64,000 bases of DNA from Undibacterium umbellatum (GTDB lineage Bacteria; Pseudomonadota; Gammaproteobacteria; Burkholderiales; Burkholderiaceae_D). This document shows positions 34,619-47,197 of the stretch, piece by piece. Under the pieces are notes generated by a model. The model was not told the DNA's origin. It did not search any database and saw only the letters and a program-made list of their open reading frames with translations. Position 1 is the first letter of the stretch, and each line of letters begins with the position of its first letter. Where the stretch lies: the NCBI RefSeq assembly GCF_014284125.1, contig NZ_JACOFX010000008.1:1-64000 (forward strand). The letters are read 5' to 3'. The translations under genes were made by a program, and so were the position numbers.

Positions 34619-34947
34619 GCTAAATCCAATTGGGTAATGCAGTGAAATTGCGGTGAAATTGCCAGTAGCCGTAGAGTATACGTAAAAAATGCCGCGGAAG
34701 CTTGGGCGGCATGACGTATATCAAGGCGTGTTCTCCGGCTATGATGCCGTTTTCAGGCTGGCTATGTCAAGTTTGACCAGATTTTGGACGAGTTTGGGAT
34801 TGGTTTTAGTGTGGATTTAATTTAATTCTGTTAAAACTGCCATCTTGTCATCTGAATTACTTATAAAGTCATTTCCTGCAATGATAAAATCGCGGTTTGC
34901 TTTTGTATCCCGTGCATCCCGCTTTTATAGTTGAAAGTAGCCTTATT
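34619..34947. other. Divergent spacer of trpS and hemC
   Basis: Besides the terminator-like hairpin at 34684-34712 it holds a minus-strand TTGACA (34765-34770) with a weak CATCAT at 18 bp (34741-34746), a possible trpS promoter placed upstream of the hairpin. The hemC side is AT-rich with no clear pair of promoter boxes. No gene is supported. Confidence 0.4.
34684..34712 (-). terminator. Terminator-like hairpin in the trpS leader
   Basis: On the minus strand ATGCCGC and GCGGCAT pair around a 10-nt loop and are followed by a run of T. Nothing upstream on that strand needs terminating, since hemC runs the other way. It could therefore be an attenuator of trpS. No competing antiterminator was worked out. 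Confidence 0.5.
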
Positions 34948-35895
34948 TTGACCTCCTCAAGTTCTAAAAAATTGATTATTGCCTCACGCGAAAGCCGTTT
35001 GGCGATGTGGCAGGCAGAACATGTGCGTGACCGCCTGGCCGCGCTGTATCCTGATTGGCAGATAGAGATTTTGGGTATGACTACCCGCGGCGACCAGATA
35101 CTTGATCGGGCGCTCTCCAAGGTGGGCGGCAAAGGTCTGTTCGTCAAGGAACTCGAAGTCGCCATGGCCGAAGGTCGTGCTGATCTGGCGGTACATTCAC
35201 TCAAAGACGTACCCATGGATTTGCCTGAGGGTTTTACTCTTGCAGCCATATTGGAGCGTGAAGATCCGCGTGATGCCTTTGTTTCCAATGACTATGCCGG
35301 GCTGGACAGTTTGCCTGCTGGTGCCGTCATAGGGACCAGCAGCTTGCGTCGTCAGGCCCTGATTTCTGCCCGTTACCCGCATCTGGTGATACGGCCTCTA
35401 CGTGGCAATCTGGATACCCGTTTGCGCAAACTTGATCATGGTGAATATGCTGCCATCATCCTGGCTGCAGCTGGCCTGAAACGCCTGGGTGTACCTGAAC
35501 GCATACGCGCCTGCCTGGACCCTGAAGAAAGCCTGCCAGCTGCAGGGCAGGGGGCGATGGCAATAGAAATACCAGACAACCGGCCAGAGCTGCACGCCAT
35601 GCTGGCAGCTTTAAATCATACCGAGACAGCCCAGGCTGTAGCGGCGGAGCGGACAGTGTCCAAGGCTTTTGGTGGCAGTTGCCAAATACCTCTGGCGGCA
35701 TTTGCCACAGTTGATAACGGCCAAATGCAGATCAGGGCGATGGTGGCAACGCCTGATGGCACGCGCATTGCCAAAGCTGAAGCGACTGGGACTGCAGACA
35801 AGCCGCATGAGCTGGGACTGAAGCTGGCGCAAGCCCTGTCTGCCCAGGATGCCGAAGCGATATTGGCAGTTTGCAAAGCCCAGATTACAGAATGA
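34948..35895 (+). CDS. hemC: Porphobilinogen deaminase (hydroxymethylbilane synthase)
   Basis: 315 aa from a TTG at 34948; the frame stays open to 34897, but this start gives the usual length and N-terminus before [20 protein letters not shown]. Joins four porphobilinogens into hydroxymethylbilane. The dipyrromethane-carrying Cys lies in [10 protein letters not shown] near residue 248, and the substrate-binding GTSSLRRQA near 131. First gene of hemC-D-X-Y. The start codon is uncertain; no strong ribosome-binding site was seen. Confidence 0.95.
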   Translation: MTSSSSKKLIIASRESRLAMWQAEHVRDRLAALYPDWQIEILGMTTRGDQILDRALSKVGGKGLFVKELEVAMAEGRADLAVHSLKDVPMDLPEGFTLAAILEREDPRDAFVSNDYAGLDSLPAGAVIGTSSLRRQALISARYPHLVIRPLRGNLDTRLRKLDHGEYAAIILAAAGLKRLGVPERIRACLDPEESLPAAGQGAMAIEIPDNRPELHAMLAALNHTETAQAVAAERTVSKAFGGSCQIPLAAFATVDNGQMQIRAMVATPDGTRIAKAEATGTADKPHELGLKLAQALSAQDAEAILAVCKAQITE

Positions 35896-35907
35896 CATAG
35901 CCCAGGC

Positions 35908-36681
35908 ATGCAAAATAATACGGTCATACTGACACGTCCAATAGCTCAGGCTCAGGATTTTGCCAGGCAAGTCCTGGCAATGGGGCGCGAAGTAGTGCAT
36001 TTCCCTTTGCTTGAGATCGGGGCACTGGAAGACAATGCTGCTTTACTGACGCAGTTGAAGCAGTTGCACGACTATGCATTAATTGCCTTTGTCAGCCCAA
36101 ATGCGATTGATGCTTTTTTCCGCCACCTGACTACTGTGCCGCAAGGTTTGACTTTTGCCGTCATGGGTGAGGGTAGTCGGGCTAAATTGGCGGAGTACGG
36201 TGTGAATGATCAGACTGCAACTGTTTTGCGCCCGCGCAATTCGCGTAAGACTGATTCTGAAACCCTGCTAGCCGAACTGGACTTGCCTGCTCTACAGGGA
36301 CAAAAAGTGCTGATTGTGCGCGGTGAGTCAGGGCGTGAACTATTGGCTGATGCTTTGCGCGAACAAGGCATAGAAGTAGTGCAAGTAGCAGCCTACCGCA
36401 GAGTAAAGCCCGCAATCAATCAGACCCTTCAACAGCAATTGAAGCATTTGCTGGACATTGAGAATGACTGGATCATCACCAGTTCTGAAGCTTTGCGCAA
36501 TTTGTGTGACTATGTCGCAACATTAGATTTAACTGACGGCGTGGCAAAAATGCAACGGCAACATTTGCTGGTGCCACATAGCCGTATCGAAGAAACCGCA
36601 AAGTCTCTGGGGTTTCTATCCATAACCTTAACAGCTTCTGGCGACGAACAACTGCTTGTCGCGTTACAATCTCGTCTATGA
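35908..36681 (+). CDS. hemD: Uroporphyrinogen-III synthase
   Basis: 257 aa. Cyclises hydroxymethylbilane with inversion of ring D. Begins MQNNTVILTRPIAQAQDFA; VFVSPNAIDAF-like AFVSPNAIDAFF near residue 50 and a C-terminal SSEALRNL segment are typical of this poorly conserved family. Follows hemC by 12 bp; its stop overlaps the next start (ATGA). Confidence 0.92.
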   Translation: MQNNTVILTRPIAQAQDFARQVLAMGREVVHFPLLEIGALEDNAALLTQLKQLHDYALIAFVSPNAIDAFFRHLTTVPQGLTFAVMGEGSRAKLAEYGVNDQTATVLRPRNSRKTDSETLLAELDLPALQGQKVLIVRGESGRELLADALREQGIEVVQVAAYRRVKPAINQTLQQQLKHLLDIENDWIITSSEALRNLCDYVATLDLTDGVAKMQRQHLLVPHSRIEETAKSLGFLSITLTASGDEQLLVALQSRL

Positions 36682-37847
36682 GTGAACAGCAATCAAATCC
36701 CGAAGCCGTCGTAACGGCAAGCCCTGTCGACGCTGTGGCGCGACAGCCAGTCCCTGTTTTGCCTGCAGAGGCATACAAGGAACCGAGAGAACCCGGCTGG
36801 AACCATCCTGCTTACCTGATATCTGGTGTGCTGGCTGTTTTGCTGGCCGCGAACTGGTGGTCTTCGCAAAACCAGATCAGCGGTTTGCGTGACGAGGTCG
36901 CCAAACGCCTGTTGACCGCAGATAGCAATAGCAGTGAAACCAAGCTGTTGGCGCGCAATGTGCAGGAGACTGCCAAGGAAATTCAGTCCAAAGTCATTCT
37001 CCTTGAAGGCAAGCAATCTGAATCGCAAAGTCAGCAACTGGCTCTGGAACAGCTCTATCAGGATTTGTCCAAGAATCGTGACGACTGGGCCCTGGCCGAA
37101 ATTGAACAGGTATTGGCAACAGCCAGCCAGCAATTGCAATTGGCCGGCAATGTACAGGGTGCCTTGATTGCCTTGCAAAATGCCGATGGTCGTCTGGCCA
37201 AGTCAGACAAACCACAGTTTATCTCAATACGCCGCGCACTTGCCAAGGACATAGAAAGACTAAAATCTTTACCTGCCCTTGATTTGCCAGGTGTGGCGCT
37301 GCGTCTCGATAGTGTGATTGCCCAGATTGACCATATACCGCTGTGGTCGGATGAGAAATCCGTTGTGACGGCGACGCCGCCAAAAGCGCCGCTGCGCGTC
37401 TTGCCCAAGTCTGCTGCTAGTGCCAAGGTAGACAAAAAAGTCGTCGATGACGTAGAAGAGAGTACTTGGAGCATGCGCTTGCAAGATGGCTGGCAGAGTT
37501 TTTCCAGCGAGATGTGGGGTGAAGTTAAGCAATTGATACGTGTCAGGAATGTGGAAACACCTGATGTACTGTTGCTGACTCCCTCGCAATCTTATTTTGC
37601 TCGTGAGAACCTGAAATTGCGCTTGTTGAACGCCAGACTGGCACTTTTGTCGAGAAATGAAAGTATCTTCAGAAGCGATATGATTGCCGCCCAGGATGCT
37701 ATCGCCAAATATTTTGATACCCGTGCCAAGCAGACACAGACTGTGCAAGCCTTGTTGCGCCAGGTGCAGGGTAGCAATCTGTCGATAGAAATGCCGACGT
37801 TGGGTGAAAGCCTGAATGCGGTACGTAACTATAAAGTGAAGCCATAA
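36678..37847 (+). CDS. hemX: HemX-family membrane protein
   Basis: 389 aa. PF04375-type protein with one membrane helix (about residues 47-64, YLISGVLAVLLAANWW) and a long periplasmic coiled-coil region. It lacks methyltransferase motifs, although family members are often labelled uroporphyrinogen-III C-methyltransferase. Overlaps hemD by 4 nt. Probably a scaffold of haem synthesis with HemY; the role is not well defined. Confidence 0.88.
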   Translation: MSEQQSNPEAVVTASPVDAVARQPVPVLPAEAYKEPREPGWNHPAYLISGVLAVLLAANWWSSQNQISGLRDEVAKRLLTADSNSSETKLLARNVQETAKEIQSKVILLEGKQSESQSQQLALEQLYQDLSKNRDDWALAEIEQVLATASQQLQLAGNVQGALIALQNADGRLAKSDKPQFISIRRALAKDIERLKSLPALDLPGVALRLDSVIAQIDHIPLWSDEKSVVTATPPKAPLRVLPKSAASAKVDKKVVDDVEESTWSMRLQDGWQSFSSEMWGEVKQLIRVRNVETPDVLLLTPSQSYFARENLKLRLLNARLALLSRNESIFRSDMIAAQDAIAKYFDTRAKQTQTVQALLRQVQGSNLSIEMPTLGESLNAVRNYKVKP

Positions 37848-37851
37848 GAGT

Positions 37852-39048
37852 ATGCGTATCTTTATCCGGCTTCTGATTCTTTTCGCGCTTGCCGTTGGTC
37901 TTGCTGTGGGCGCACGTTATAACCCCGGGAATGTAGTCCTGTTCTTTCCACCTTACAGGATAGACTTGTCACTGAACTTCTTCCTGTTCCTTTTGCTGGT
38001 TGTTTTTGTGGTGATTTATCTGGTGATACGTACCATTATCACCACCAGGAAAATGCCACGCAAGGTAGCCTTGTATCGTCAGAACAAGCGTGAGAAAGAC
38101 AGTAACAAGGCTTTGCGTGAGGCCTTGAAGGCGCTGTTTGAAGGTCGTTTCGGTCATGCTGAAAAAGCGGCCATGCGTGCTACGGAATTGCCGGACAATG
38201 CAGCGATTGCGTCCCTGATAGGCGCGCGAGCTGCTCACCATATGAGCCAGTTTGAACGACGCGACTCCTGGTTTGCCGGCCTTGAGCAAGACAATGCTTA
38301 CAAGGTCGCTCGCCTGGTGAGTATGACTGAATTGCTGGTGGATCAGCATCAGCCTGGCAAGGCGCTGGAAGCAGTGCGTGAGCTGAATGCCAATGGTACC
38401 CGCCATATTCAAGTGTTGCGCTGGGCATTGAAGGCCAACCAGCAAGCGCAAAAATGGCAGGAAGTTTTGAAGCTGGTACGCACCCTGGACAAACACCGCG
38501 CCCTGCATCCGGCGTTGTCGCAGCGTTTGCGTGAGCTGGCTTATGAAGACTTGTTGAAAAACCAGGGGCATGATACCGAATCCATACGCCGCGTCTGGTA
38601 TGAAATTCCTCAGGCAGATCGCAAGTCTGCTTTTGTAGCATCTACTGCAGCTGCTGCCTTCAATTCTCATGGTTTGTTTGATGATGCTCGGGGTATCGTC
38701 GAAAAAGCGCTGGTGGAAGAGTGGGATGAACGCCTCATGCGTGCCTACCGTGATGCGGCTGCTTCTGAAGGTTCGGCTGCCTTGTTGTCACAAATTGAAC
38801 ATTGTGAAAAATGGTCAGAGCAGCATCCTACCGATCCTGAGTTGGCACTGACCCTTGGTACACTATGTCTGCGCCAAAAATTATGGGGCAAGGCACAAAG
38901 ACATATGGAGCAAGCCTTATCGGACGCAGTAGATCCGCGCACTGTGCGAGAAGCCAATTTGAAGCTGGCGCAATTGCATGAGGCGCTGGGGCAACCAGAA
39001 GAGGCTGCCAGTCGTTATCGCCAATGTGCGATTGCCACCATGTTATGA
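37852..39048 (+). CDS. hemY: HemY-type TPR membrane protein
   Basis: 398 aa. Two N-terminal membrane helices (about 2-20 and 38-61), then helical repeats of TPR type through to the end (for example LALTLGTLCLRQKLWGKAQRHMEQAL). This is the proteobacterial HemY of hemCDXY operons, not the protoporphyrinogen oxidase of the same name. Begins 4 bp after hemX. Confidence 0.9.
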   Translation: MRIFIRLLILFALAVGLAVGARYNPGNVVLFFPPYRIDLSLNFFLFLLLVVFVVIYLVIRTIITTRKMPRKVALYRQNKREKDSNKALREALKALFEGRFGHAEKAAMRATELPDNAAIASLIGARAAHHMSQFERRDSWFAGLEQDNAYKVARLVSMTELLVDQHQPGKALEAVRELNANGTRHIQVLRWALKANQQAQKWQEVLKLVRTLDKHRALHPALSQRLRELAYEDLLKNQGHDTESIRRVWYEIPQADRKSAFVASTAAAAFNSHGLFDDARGIVEKALVEEWDERLMRAYRDAAASEGSAALLSQIEHCEKWSEQHPTDPELALTLGTLCLRQKLWGKAQRHMEQALSDAVDPRTVREANLKLAQLHEALGQPEEAASRYRQCAIATML

Positions 39049-39123
39049 GGAAATTGATTGTATATGTGCATGTTAAATTGTATTGATGCCTGTTGCATTG
39101 CACAATTTTGCGTTGAAAAACTA

Positions 39124-39129
39124 TATAAT
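39124..39129 (+). promoter_or_regulatory. Likely -10 box of ppa
   Basis: TATAAT, 48 nt before the ppa start. The matching -35 is unclear: TTGCAC at 39098-39103 would give a 20-bp spacer. Confidence 0.5.
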
Positions 39130-39176
39130 CTTGCCCAAACCATTTCTTCTATTGATTCTTATACAGAAAGTGCAAG

Positions 39177-39713
39177 ATGAGCTTGAATAAAGTACCAGCA
39201 GGTCGTGATCTGCCAAATGATTTCAACGTTATTATCGAAATTCCTATGAATGGGGACCCGATCAAATACGAAGTTGATAAAGAGACCGGCGCTATTTTTG
39301 TAGACCGCTTCATGGGCACTGCCATGCATTATCCTTGCAACTATGGTTATGTGCCACAAACCCTGGCCGGTGATGGCGATCCGGTTGATGTACTGGTTAT
39401 CACGCCTTTCCCGCTGATCCCTGGTGTAGTAGTGCGCTGCCGTCCTATCGGCATCCTGAAAATGACAGATGAAGCCGGTAACGATGCCAAAGTATTGGCC
39501 GTACCTGTAGACAAGATTTTGCCTATCTACACACACTGGCAAAAACCGGAAGACTTGAATGAATTGCGCCTGCGTCAAATCCAGCATTTCTTTGAGCATT
39601 ACAAAGATCTGGAGCAAGGCAAATGGGTCAAGATTGAAGGTTGGGGTGGTCCTGATGATGCCAGAGCAGAAATTCTTGCTGGCGTAGAAAATTTCAATAA
39701 AGCAGAAGCATAA
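39177..39713 (+). CDS. ppa: Inorganic pyrophosphatase (family I)
   Basis: 178 aa, full length. Hydrolyses pyrophosphate, driving biosynthetic reactions. The signature DGDPVDVLV lies near residues 65-73; catalytic Lys in [10 protein letters not shown] and Tyr in YPCNYGYVP are also present. A single-gene unit with its own -10 box and a terminator. Confidence 0.97.
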   Translation: MSLNKVPAGRDLPNDFNVIIEIPMNGDPIKYEVDKETGAIFVDRFMGTAMHYPCNYGYVPQTLAGDGDPVDVLVITPFPLIPGVVVRCRPIGILKMTDEAGNDAKVLAVPVDKILPIYTHWQKPEDLNELRLRQIQHFFEHYKDLEQGKWVKIEGWGGPDDARAEILAGVENFNKAEA

Positions 39714-39745
39714 TACTTCTGCTGCTATAGAAAAACTGCGATTTA

Positions 39746-39776
39746 AAAGCTGTGATTCATATCGCAGCTTTTTTTT
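39746..39776 (+). terminator. Intrinsic terminator of ppa
   Basis: A stem AAAGCTGTGA / TCGCAGCTTT (one G-T pair) with a 6-nt loop ends in a T-run, 32 bp after the ppa stop. Confidence 0.85.
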
Positions 39777-39808
39777 GGCTCCCCAGTTTCGTAGACTGGA
39801 AGCATCAC

Positions 39809-40849
39809 TTAAAACCTGTGCATCAAATAGGCCGCAATTCCCACAACCGCGAATACAATTGCCATCCAACTCAACCAAGAGCTAGGCTGCTTGTCTTCAT
39901 CATCTCTGTAGCTGTTTGACTCGCCACCCTGTTTTTGGCGTTTGCGTTTCAATTTCTTGTCGCGCTCAAGGAATTTTTCCAATGCCAAAGACATTTCTGC
40001 TGCATTTTCATAGCGTGCAGCCGGATCTTTTTGCATTGCCTTCATGACGATTTTGGATAGGGAGTCCGGGATGCTTGGGCGAACTTCAGACGGGTACTTT
40101 GCTACTTTACTTACAATCTGTTGCAATAATTTGTCTACATCCTGCGACTGAAAAGGCTTTTGTCCTGTCAGCATTTCATACATGACGGTGCCGAGGGAGT
40201 ACACATCAGTCAGTGCATTGACCTGCTTGCCGTTCGCCTGTTCTGGCGACATGTAGTTGGGGGTGCCCAGGATATTATTATTAAACAGGGTATGCGCTTG
40301 TTCCCTGGTTTCATCCAGCACGCGATTGGGGGCTCGGGCGATACCAAAGTCCACGACTTTAGGATGCTGATTGGGTAGTACAAAAATATTGGCGGGCTTG
40401 ATATCGCGGTGTATCACACCATTGGCATGCGCGTAGGCTAGGGCATCGGCAATTTTTTGTATGAGGGTAGTCGTCTCAATAATGTCGAATTGTTTGCCTT
40501 CGGCGAGCAAATGTCGCAAATCCTTGCCTTGCAGAAATTCCATCGCGATAAATGCTGTGCCACCTTCACTCGATGCATCGAAAATGGTGACGATATTCGG
40601 GTGGGATAATCTGCCAGCAGCACGTGCTTCGTTGATAAACTGTTGTTCGCGTTGTTTCTTGTCGGCAGCATTACTGCCTGCACTAAATATTTTGATGGCA
40701 ACATCACGGTCAATAACGGGATCGTGCCCCCGATACACCGCTCCATTTGATCCCATGCCTATACGTTCGCTTAAATAAAAGCGTCCTACGCGTTTGGTCG
40801 GCAATGCTGCAGGCGGCGCATTTGGCGTGGATATAAAATTGTTTTGCAT
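39809..40849 (-). CDS. Membrane-anchored Ser/Thr protein kinase (Hanks type)
   Basis: 346 aa from the ATG at 40849; a TTG at 40900 would overlap the neighbouring gene. Kinase domain about 22-285: glycine loop IGMGSNGAVYRG, ATP Lys53 in VAIK, catalytic HRD at 147-149, DFG at 167-169, GTPNYMSPEQ activation end. A basic linker (KKLKRKRQKQGG) leads to one C-terminal helix (about 326-343) with only three residues beyond, so there is no outer sensor domain. The substrate is unknown. Confidence 0.92.
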   Translation of the reverse strand: MQNNFISTPNAPPAALPTKRVGRFYLSERIGMGSNGAVYRGHDPVIDRDVAIKIFSAGSNAADKKQREQQFINEARAAGRLSHPNIVTIFDASSEGGTAFIAMEFLQGKDLRHLLAEGKQFDIIETTTLIQKIADALAYAHANGVIHRDIKPANIFVLPNQHPKVVDFGIARAPNRVLDETREQAHTLFNNNILGTPNYMSPEQANGKQVNALTDVYSLGTVMYEMLTGQKPFQSQDVDKLLQQIVSKVAKYPSEVRPSIPDSLSKIVMKAMQKDPAARYENAAEMSLALEKFLERDKKLKRKRQKQGGESNSYRDDEDKQPSSWLSWMAIVFAVVGIAAYLMHRF

Positions 40850-40880
40850 TGCGACAGGATGCCCTGATCCAGGTAAAAAT

Positions 40881-42062
40881 TCAAGTGGCGCTTGCTTCAA
40901 TGTGTTTCAGGATTTTGTAGGGTGTGTGTTCATGTAACTCATTTAAATATAGTGCAATATCCCTGGATTCACGTACCAGAAAATTGGAAACGGCATCAGA
41001 AAATTCAGCATGACTCAAATGGTGGGCAGACCAGGTAGTTGTAGGTAAAAAGCCGCGTGCCATTTTGTGTTCGCCTTGAGCTCCGCCTTCAAAAATAGCG
41101 ATTCTTTCTTGAATGCAAAATTCTATGGATTGATAATAAGCTGTCTCGAAGTGCAGACAGGGATGTGTTTCCAGGCAACCCCAGTAGCGTCCATAGACGC
41201 GCTGTGTATCATGAATTAACAATGAGGCGGCAATTTTATTGTCGTCATGCAATGCGACAATGAGATGAATATTCTCAGGCATGCTCTTGCCTAAGCGCAA
41301 GAAAAAATCCAGATTCAGGTAAGGCGAGGAATTATGCTCTTCATAAGTCTGGTCATAACAGCTTTTAAAAAAACGCCAGTCATCGTCTTGCATCTCTTGT
41401 CCGCGCACATGTATGAACTGTATGCCGGCATCGTGTACTTTTCTGCGTTCGGCACGGATGTTTTTGCGTTTCTTTTTATCCAGGTTATCCAGAAAATCAT
41501 CGAAGCATTGGTAGCCTTGATTTTTCCAATGGAACTGCACAGATTTGCGTAACAGGTAACCTTCTTCACTGAGCAACCGTGCCTGCTCTTCGGGCAGAAA
41601 GAGCAGGTGACTTGAGGAGTAATCGCCCGCTTGCTGGAGTTCTTGCAAAGCGGTGATCAACGCCCTTTGGGCTGGCTCATTGCGCGCCAGCAAGCGGCTT
41701 CCTGTCACGGGCGTAAACGGAATGGCAGACAGCAATTTGGGATAGTAATCAAATCCATGGTGCTTGTAAGCTTTGGCCCAGGCCCAGTCGAACACATACT
41801 CTCCGTAAGAATGTGTCTTTTCGTAAAGGGGTAGTGCGGCCTCCAATTGTTCGCCATCCCAGATCGTGATAAAGCAGGCTTGCCAGCCGGTTTCTTCAAT
41901 GGCAGAACCTGATTCTTCCAGTGCACTTAAAAATGCATACGACAAAAATGGATTGGCATGTGCCTGGTCAGCCACCAGACTGTCCCAGACCAAGGGCGCG
42001 ATCTCGCTCAGTGAAGTGACGATGCGCATGCGATAATGTGGGGCTGGAGATTCAGATTTCAT
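40881..42062 (-). CDS. COG3146-type predicted N-acyltransferase (GNAT-like)
   Basis: 393 aa. Family segments are NPFLSYAFLSALEESG near residue 37, YGEYVFDWAWAKAY near 86, and LHFETAYYQSIEFCI near 308. These proteins are related to FemAB/GNAT acyltransferases and are sometimes called peptidoglycan-linked. The start at 42062 diverges from nadE by 26 bp. The Ser/Thr kinase gene follows 31 bp later in the same direction, so the two are probably co-transcribed. The substrate is unknown. Confidence 0.85.
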   Translation of the reverse strand: MKSESPAPHYRMRIVTSLSEIAPLVWDSLVADQAHANPFLSYAFLSALEESGSAIEETGWQACFITIWDGEQLEAALPLYEKTHSYGEYVFDWAWAKAYKHHGFDYYPKLLSAIPFTPVTGSRLLARNEPAQRALITALQELQQAGDYSSSHLLFLPEEQARLLSEEGYLLRKSVQFHWKNQGYQCFDDFLDNLDKKKRKNIRAERRKVHDAGIQFIHVRGQEMQDDDWRFFKSCYDQTYEEHNSSPYLNLDFFLRLGKSMPENIHLIVALHDDNKIAASLLIHDTQRVYGRYWGCLETHPCLHFETAYYQSIEFCIQERIAIFEGGAQGEHKMARGFLPTTTWSAHHLSHAEFSDAVSNFLVRESRDIALYLNELHEHTPYKILKHIEASAT

Positions 42063-42088
42063 TTTCGATTTTATACAGATTTGCCAAT

Positions 42089-44087
<1,999 letters not shown>

Positions 44088-44089
44088 AT

Positions 44090-45277
44090 ATGATGAAGTT
44101 AAAGCAGTTAGCAGTAAGTGAATTTGTTGGTGTTTCAAAAGCAAGAGCAAAAACAAAAATAGGGGTGGCACTGGTGTTGATGGCGATGGCAAATGTCCAA
44201 GCTGAAACTGGTGTCACTGACAAGAAAATTTTACTTGGGCAGTCCGCAGCGTTTACCGGACCTGCTGCAGAGTTGGGCATACAGTTGAATTCTGGTGCCA
44301 AGTTATATTTTGATCAGGTCAATGCAACTGGTGGTGTATATGGTCGTAAGATTGAAATTATAAAGAAGGATGATAAGTATGAGGCAGACTTGGCGGCCAC
44401 GAATACCAAGGCCCTGATTGAAAATGATGGTGTGTTTGCTTTATTTGGCTATGTAGGGACAGCCACCAGTAATGCAGCTTTACCCATTTTCACGCAAGCC
44501 AAAGTTCCATTCTTTGCCCCCTATACTGGTGCGCAGTCTTTGCGAGAGCCTTTCAATAAGCAAATTTTCAATATCCGGGCCAGTTATAACGATGAGACTG
44601 AATATCTGATCGACCGCCTGGTGAATCTTGGCACTAAAAATATCGCCGTTTTTTATCAAAACGATGCTTATGGCAAGGCTGGTCTGGCTGGCGTAGAACT
44701 GGCGATGAAAAAAAGGAATTTGCGCGTCTCTGAAGTGGCAACAGTAGAGCGAAACAGCCTCGATGTGGCCGCAGCCGTAAGCAAGCTTTTGCCCAAGCGC
44801 CCGGATGCCATCATCCAGATCAGCACCTATGCCGCGAGTAGTGCGCTGGTCAAAGAAATGCGCAAGGCATCCTACACTGGCATGTTCTACAACGTGTCCT
44901 TTGTCGGTAGCCAGGCATTGGCAGATGCACTCGATAAAGAAGGGGTAGGTGTGGTAATTTCTCAGGTAGTGCCATTTCCGTGGTCGCCTTCCATACCTGT
45001 CGTGGGTGAGTATACAAAAACACTGGAAAAGGCAGGCATTAAAAACCTGAATTTCTCCAGCCTTGAAGGCTACGTTGCGGCCAAGGTGTTTGTTGAAGGA
45101 TTAAAGCGTGCCGGACCTGGATTGACGAGAGAAAAACTGGTGTCTTCGCTGGAAAGCATCAATCGCAGTAGTTATGATGTCGGCGGTTTTGACGTCAGCT
45201 TCTCGCCTTCAAATCATAACGGTTCAAAATATGTGGATATGACCGTTATTTCCAAAGACAAGAAGTTCCGCAATTAA
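44090..45277 (+). CDS. ABC transporter periplasmic binding protein, branched-chain amino acid (LivJ) type
   Basis: 395 aa. A long N-region with a basic stretch and hydrophobic helix ends in VQA near residue 42, so exported. The mature part begins GVTDKKILLGQSAAFTGPAAELG, typical of Peripla_BP_6 receptors of HAAT/amide transporters. No permease or ATPase gene adjoins. It starts 2 bp after the PII stop with no separate strong ribosome-binding site, so it may be translationally coupled. The ligand is unknown. Confidence 0.88.
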   Translation: MMKLKQLAVSEFVGVSKARAKTKIGVALVLMAMANVQAETGVTDKKILLGQSAAFTGPAAELGIQLNSGAKLYFDQVNATGGVYGRKIEIIKKDDKYEADLAATNTKALIENDGVFALFGYVGTATSNAALPIFTQAKVPFFAPYTGAQSLREPFNKQIFNIRASYNDETEYLIDRLVNLGTKNIAVFYQNDAYGKAGLAGVELAMKKRNLRVSEVATVERNSLDVAAAVSKLLPKRPDAIIQISTYAASSALVKEMRKASYTGMFYNVSFVGSQALADALDKEGVGVVISQVVPFPWSPSIPVVGEYTKTLEKAGIKNLNFSSLEGYVAAKVFVEGLKRAGPGLTREKLVSSLESINRSSYDVGGFDVSFSPSNHNGSKYVDMTVISKDKKFRN

Positions 45278-45283
45278 GTTTGT

Positions 45284-45313
45284 TGCACCTGAATCCGACC
45301 GGGCTCAGGTGCA
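45284..45313. terminator. Hairpin between convergent genes
   Basis: TGCACCTGA and TCAGGTGCA, 9 bp, enclose 12 nt, between the stops of the binding protein and the Smr gene. T-runs are poor on both sides, so terminator status is uncertain. Confidence 0.4.
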
Positions 45314-45323
45314 TTATCTATGC

Positions 45324-45959
45324 TCAGGATTTCAGTAGTACGATCAATGCACCAGCGCCACCATCAGCCGCAGTCGCCTGGCTGAATGCCAATACTTCAT
45401 CTTTCTGTATCAGCCAGTTCCTGACTTTTTGCTTAAGCACAGGTTCCTTGTTGATAGAACCCAGACCTTTACCATGAATGATACGCACGCAACGTGTGCC
45501 ATTGCGCATGCATTTACGTAGGAATTCTCCCAGGCTGTCCCTGGCTTCATCCCTACGCAAGCCATGCAGGTCAAGTTGCGCCTGTATGACCCAATGGCCT
45601 TTACGCAGCTTCCTTACGACATCCTGGCCTACACCTGATCTGGTGTAGCTCAGGTTCTCATCTGTTTCCAGCAAGGAGTCAGCGTCGAACTCATCCGATA
45701 AAGATTCCTGTAGCGCTGCCTGCTCATCGGCGATGTGCTGAAAGGGTAGAGGCTCAAGGCGAGTGGGCGCGGGGTGATGTTTGACCACAGTCTTTAAAAC
45801 TTCGACCTTGCCTACGCTGGAACGAAAAATATTGGCTTCTTCTTCGGCTTTCTTTTCGCGTTCCAGACGTTCTGCTTCGGCGCGCTGTCGGCTTTCTTCT
45901 TGCTGCTTTAATTGCTGACTGAGTGATTTCAGGTCAGCAAGATTTTTAAAAGACGACAT
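45324..45959 (-). CDS. Smr-domain protein (MutS2 C-terminal type, DNA nuclease-like)
   Basis: 211 aa from the ATG at 45959 with AAGGAAG upstream; a longer frame to 46175 lies within trxB and is rejected. The N-terminus is a charged coiled coil (about 5-40). The C-terminal Smr domain shows LDLHGLRRDEA near residue 120 and IIHGKG near 150. Stand-alone Smr proteins may nick branched DNA or RNA. It follows trxB by 22 bp. Confidence 0.9.
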   Translation of the reverse strand: MSSFKNLADLKSLSQQLKQQEESRQRAEAERLEREKKAEEEANIFRSSVGKVEVLKTVVKHHPAPTRLEPLPFQHIADEQAALQESLSDEFDADSLLETDENLSYTRSGVGQDVVRKLRKGHWVIQAQLDLHGLRRDEARDSLGEFLRKCMRNGTRCVRIIHGKGLGSINKEPVLKQKVRNWLIQKDEVLAFSQATAADGGAGALIVLLKS

Positions 45960-45981
45960 GCTGTACTTCCTTGATGTGAAC

Positions 45982-46995
<1,014 letters not shown>

Positions 46996-47197
46996 TCAAG
47001 TTTTTTGCTAATTTTGCATCGCTATCCTGAGATAAGCCTAAATTATAGACTATCCTCACAGTGGTCGTCTTCCCGCCGTGGGCGCCAGGCTGGCATATCT
47101 GTTTCAACTGTTACAGCGCACATGTTTGGCGCATGCACGGCTTCATGCTATCTTGTCAGCTTTTGAAGGCTGTCCGAATGAGGTTGCTCTCTGTTTT

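Noticed and set aside
42038..42088. Upstream extension of nadE
   Set aside because: It would overlap the divergent acyltransferase gene. The peptide before MTVKVAIAQ is not part of the family.
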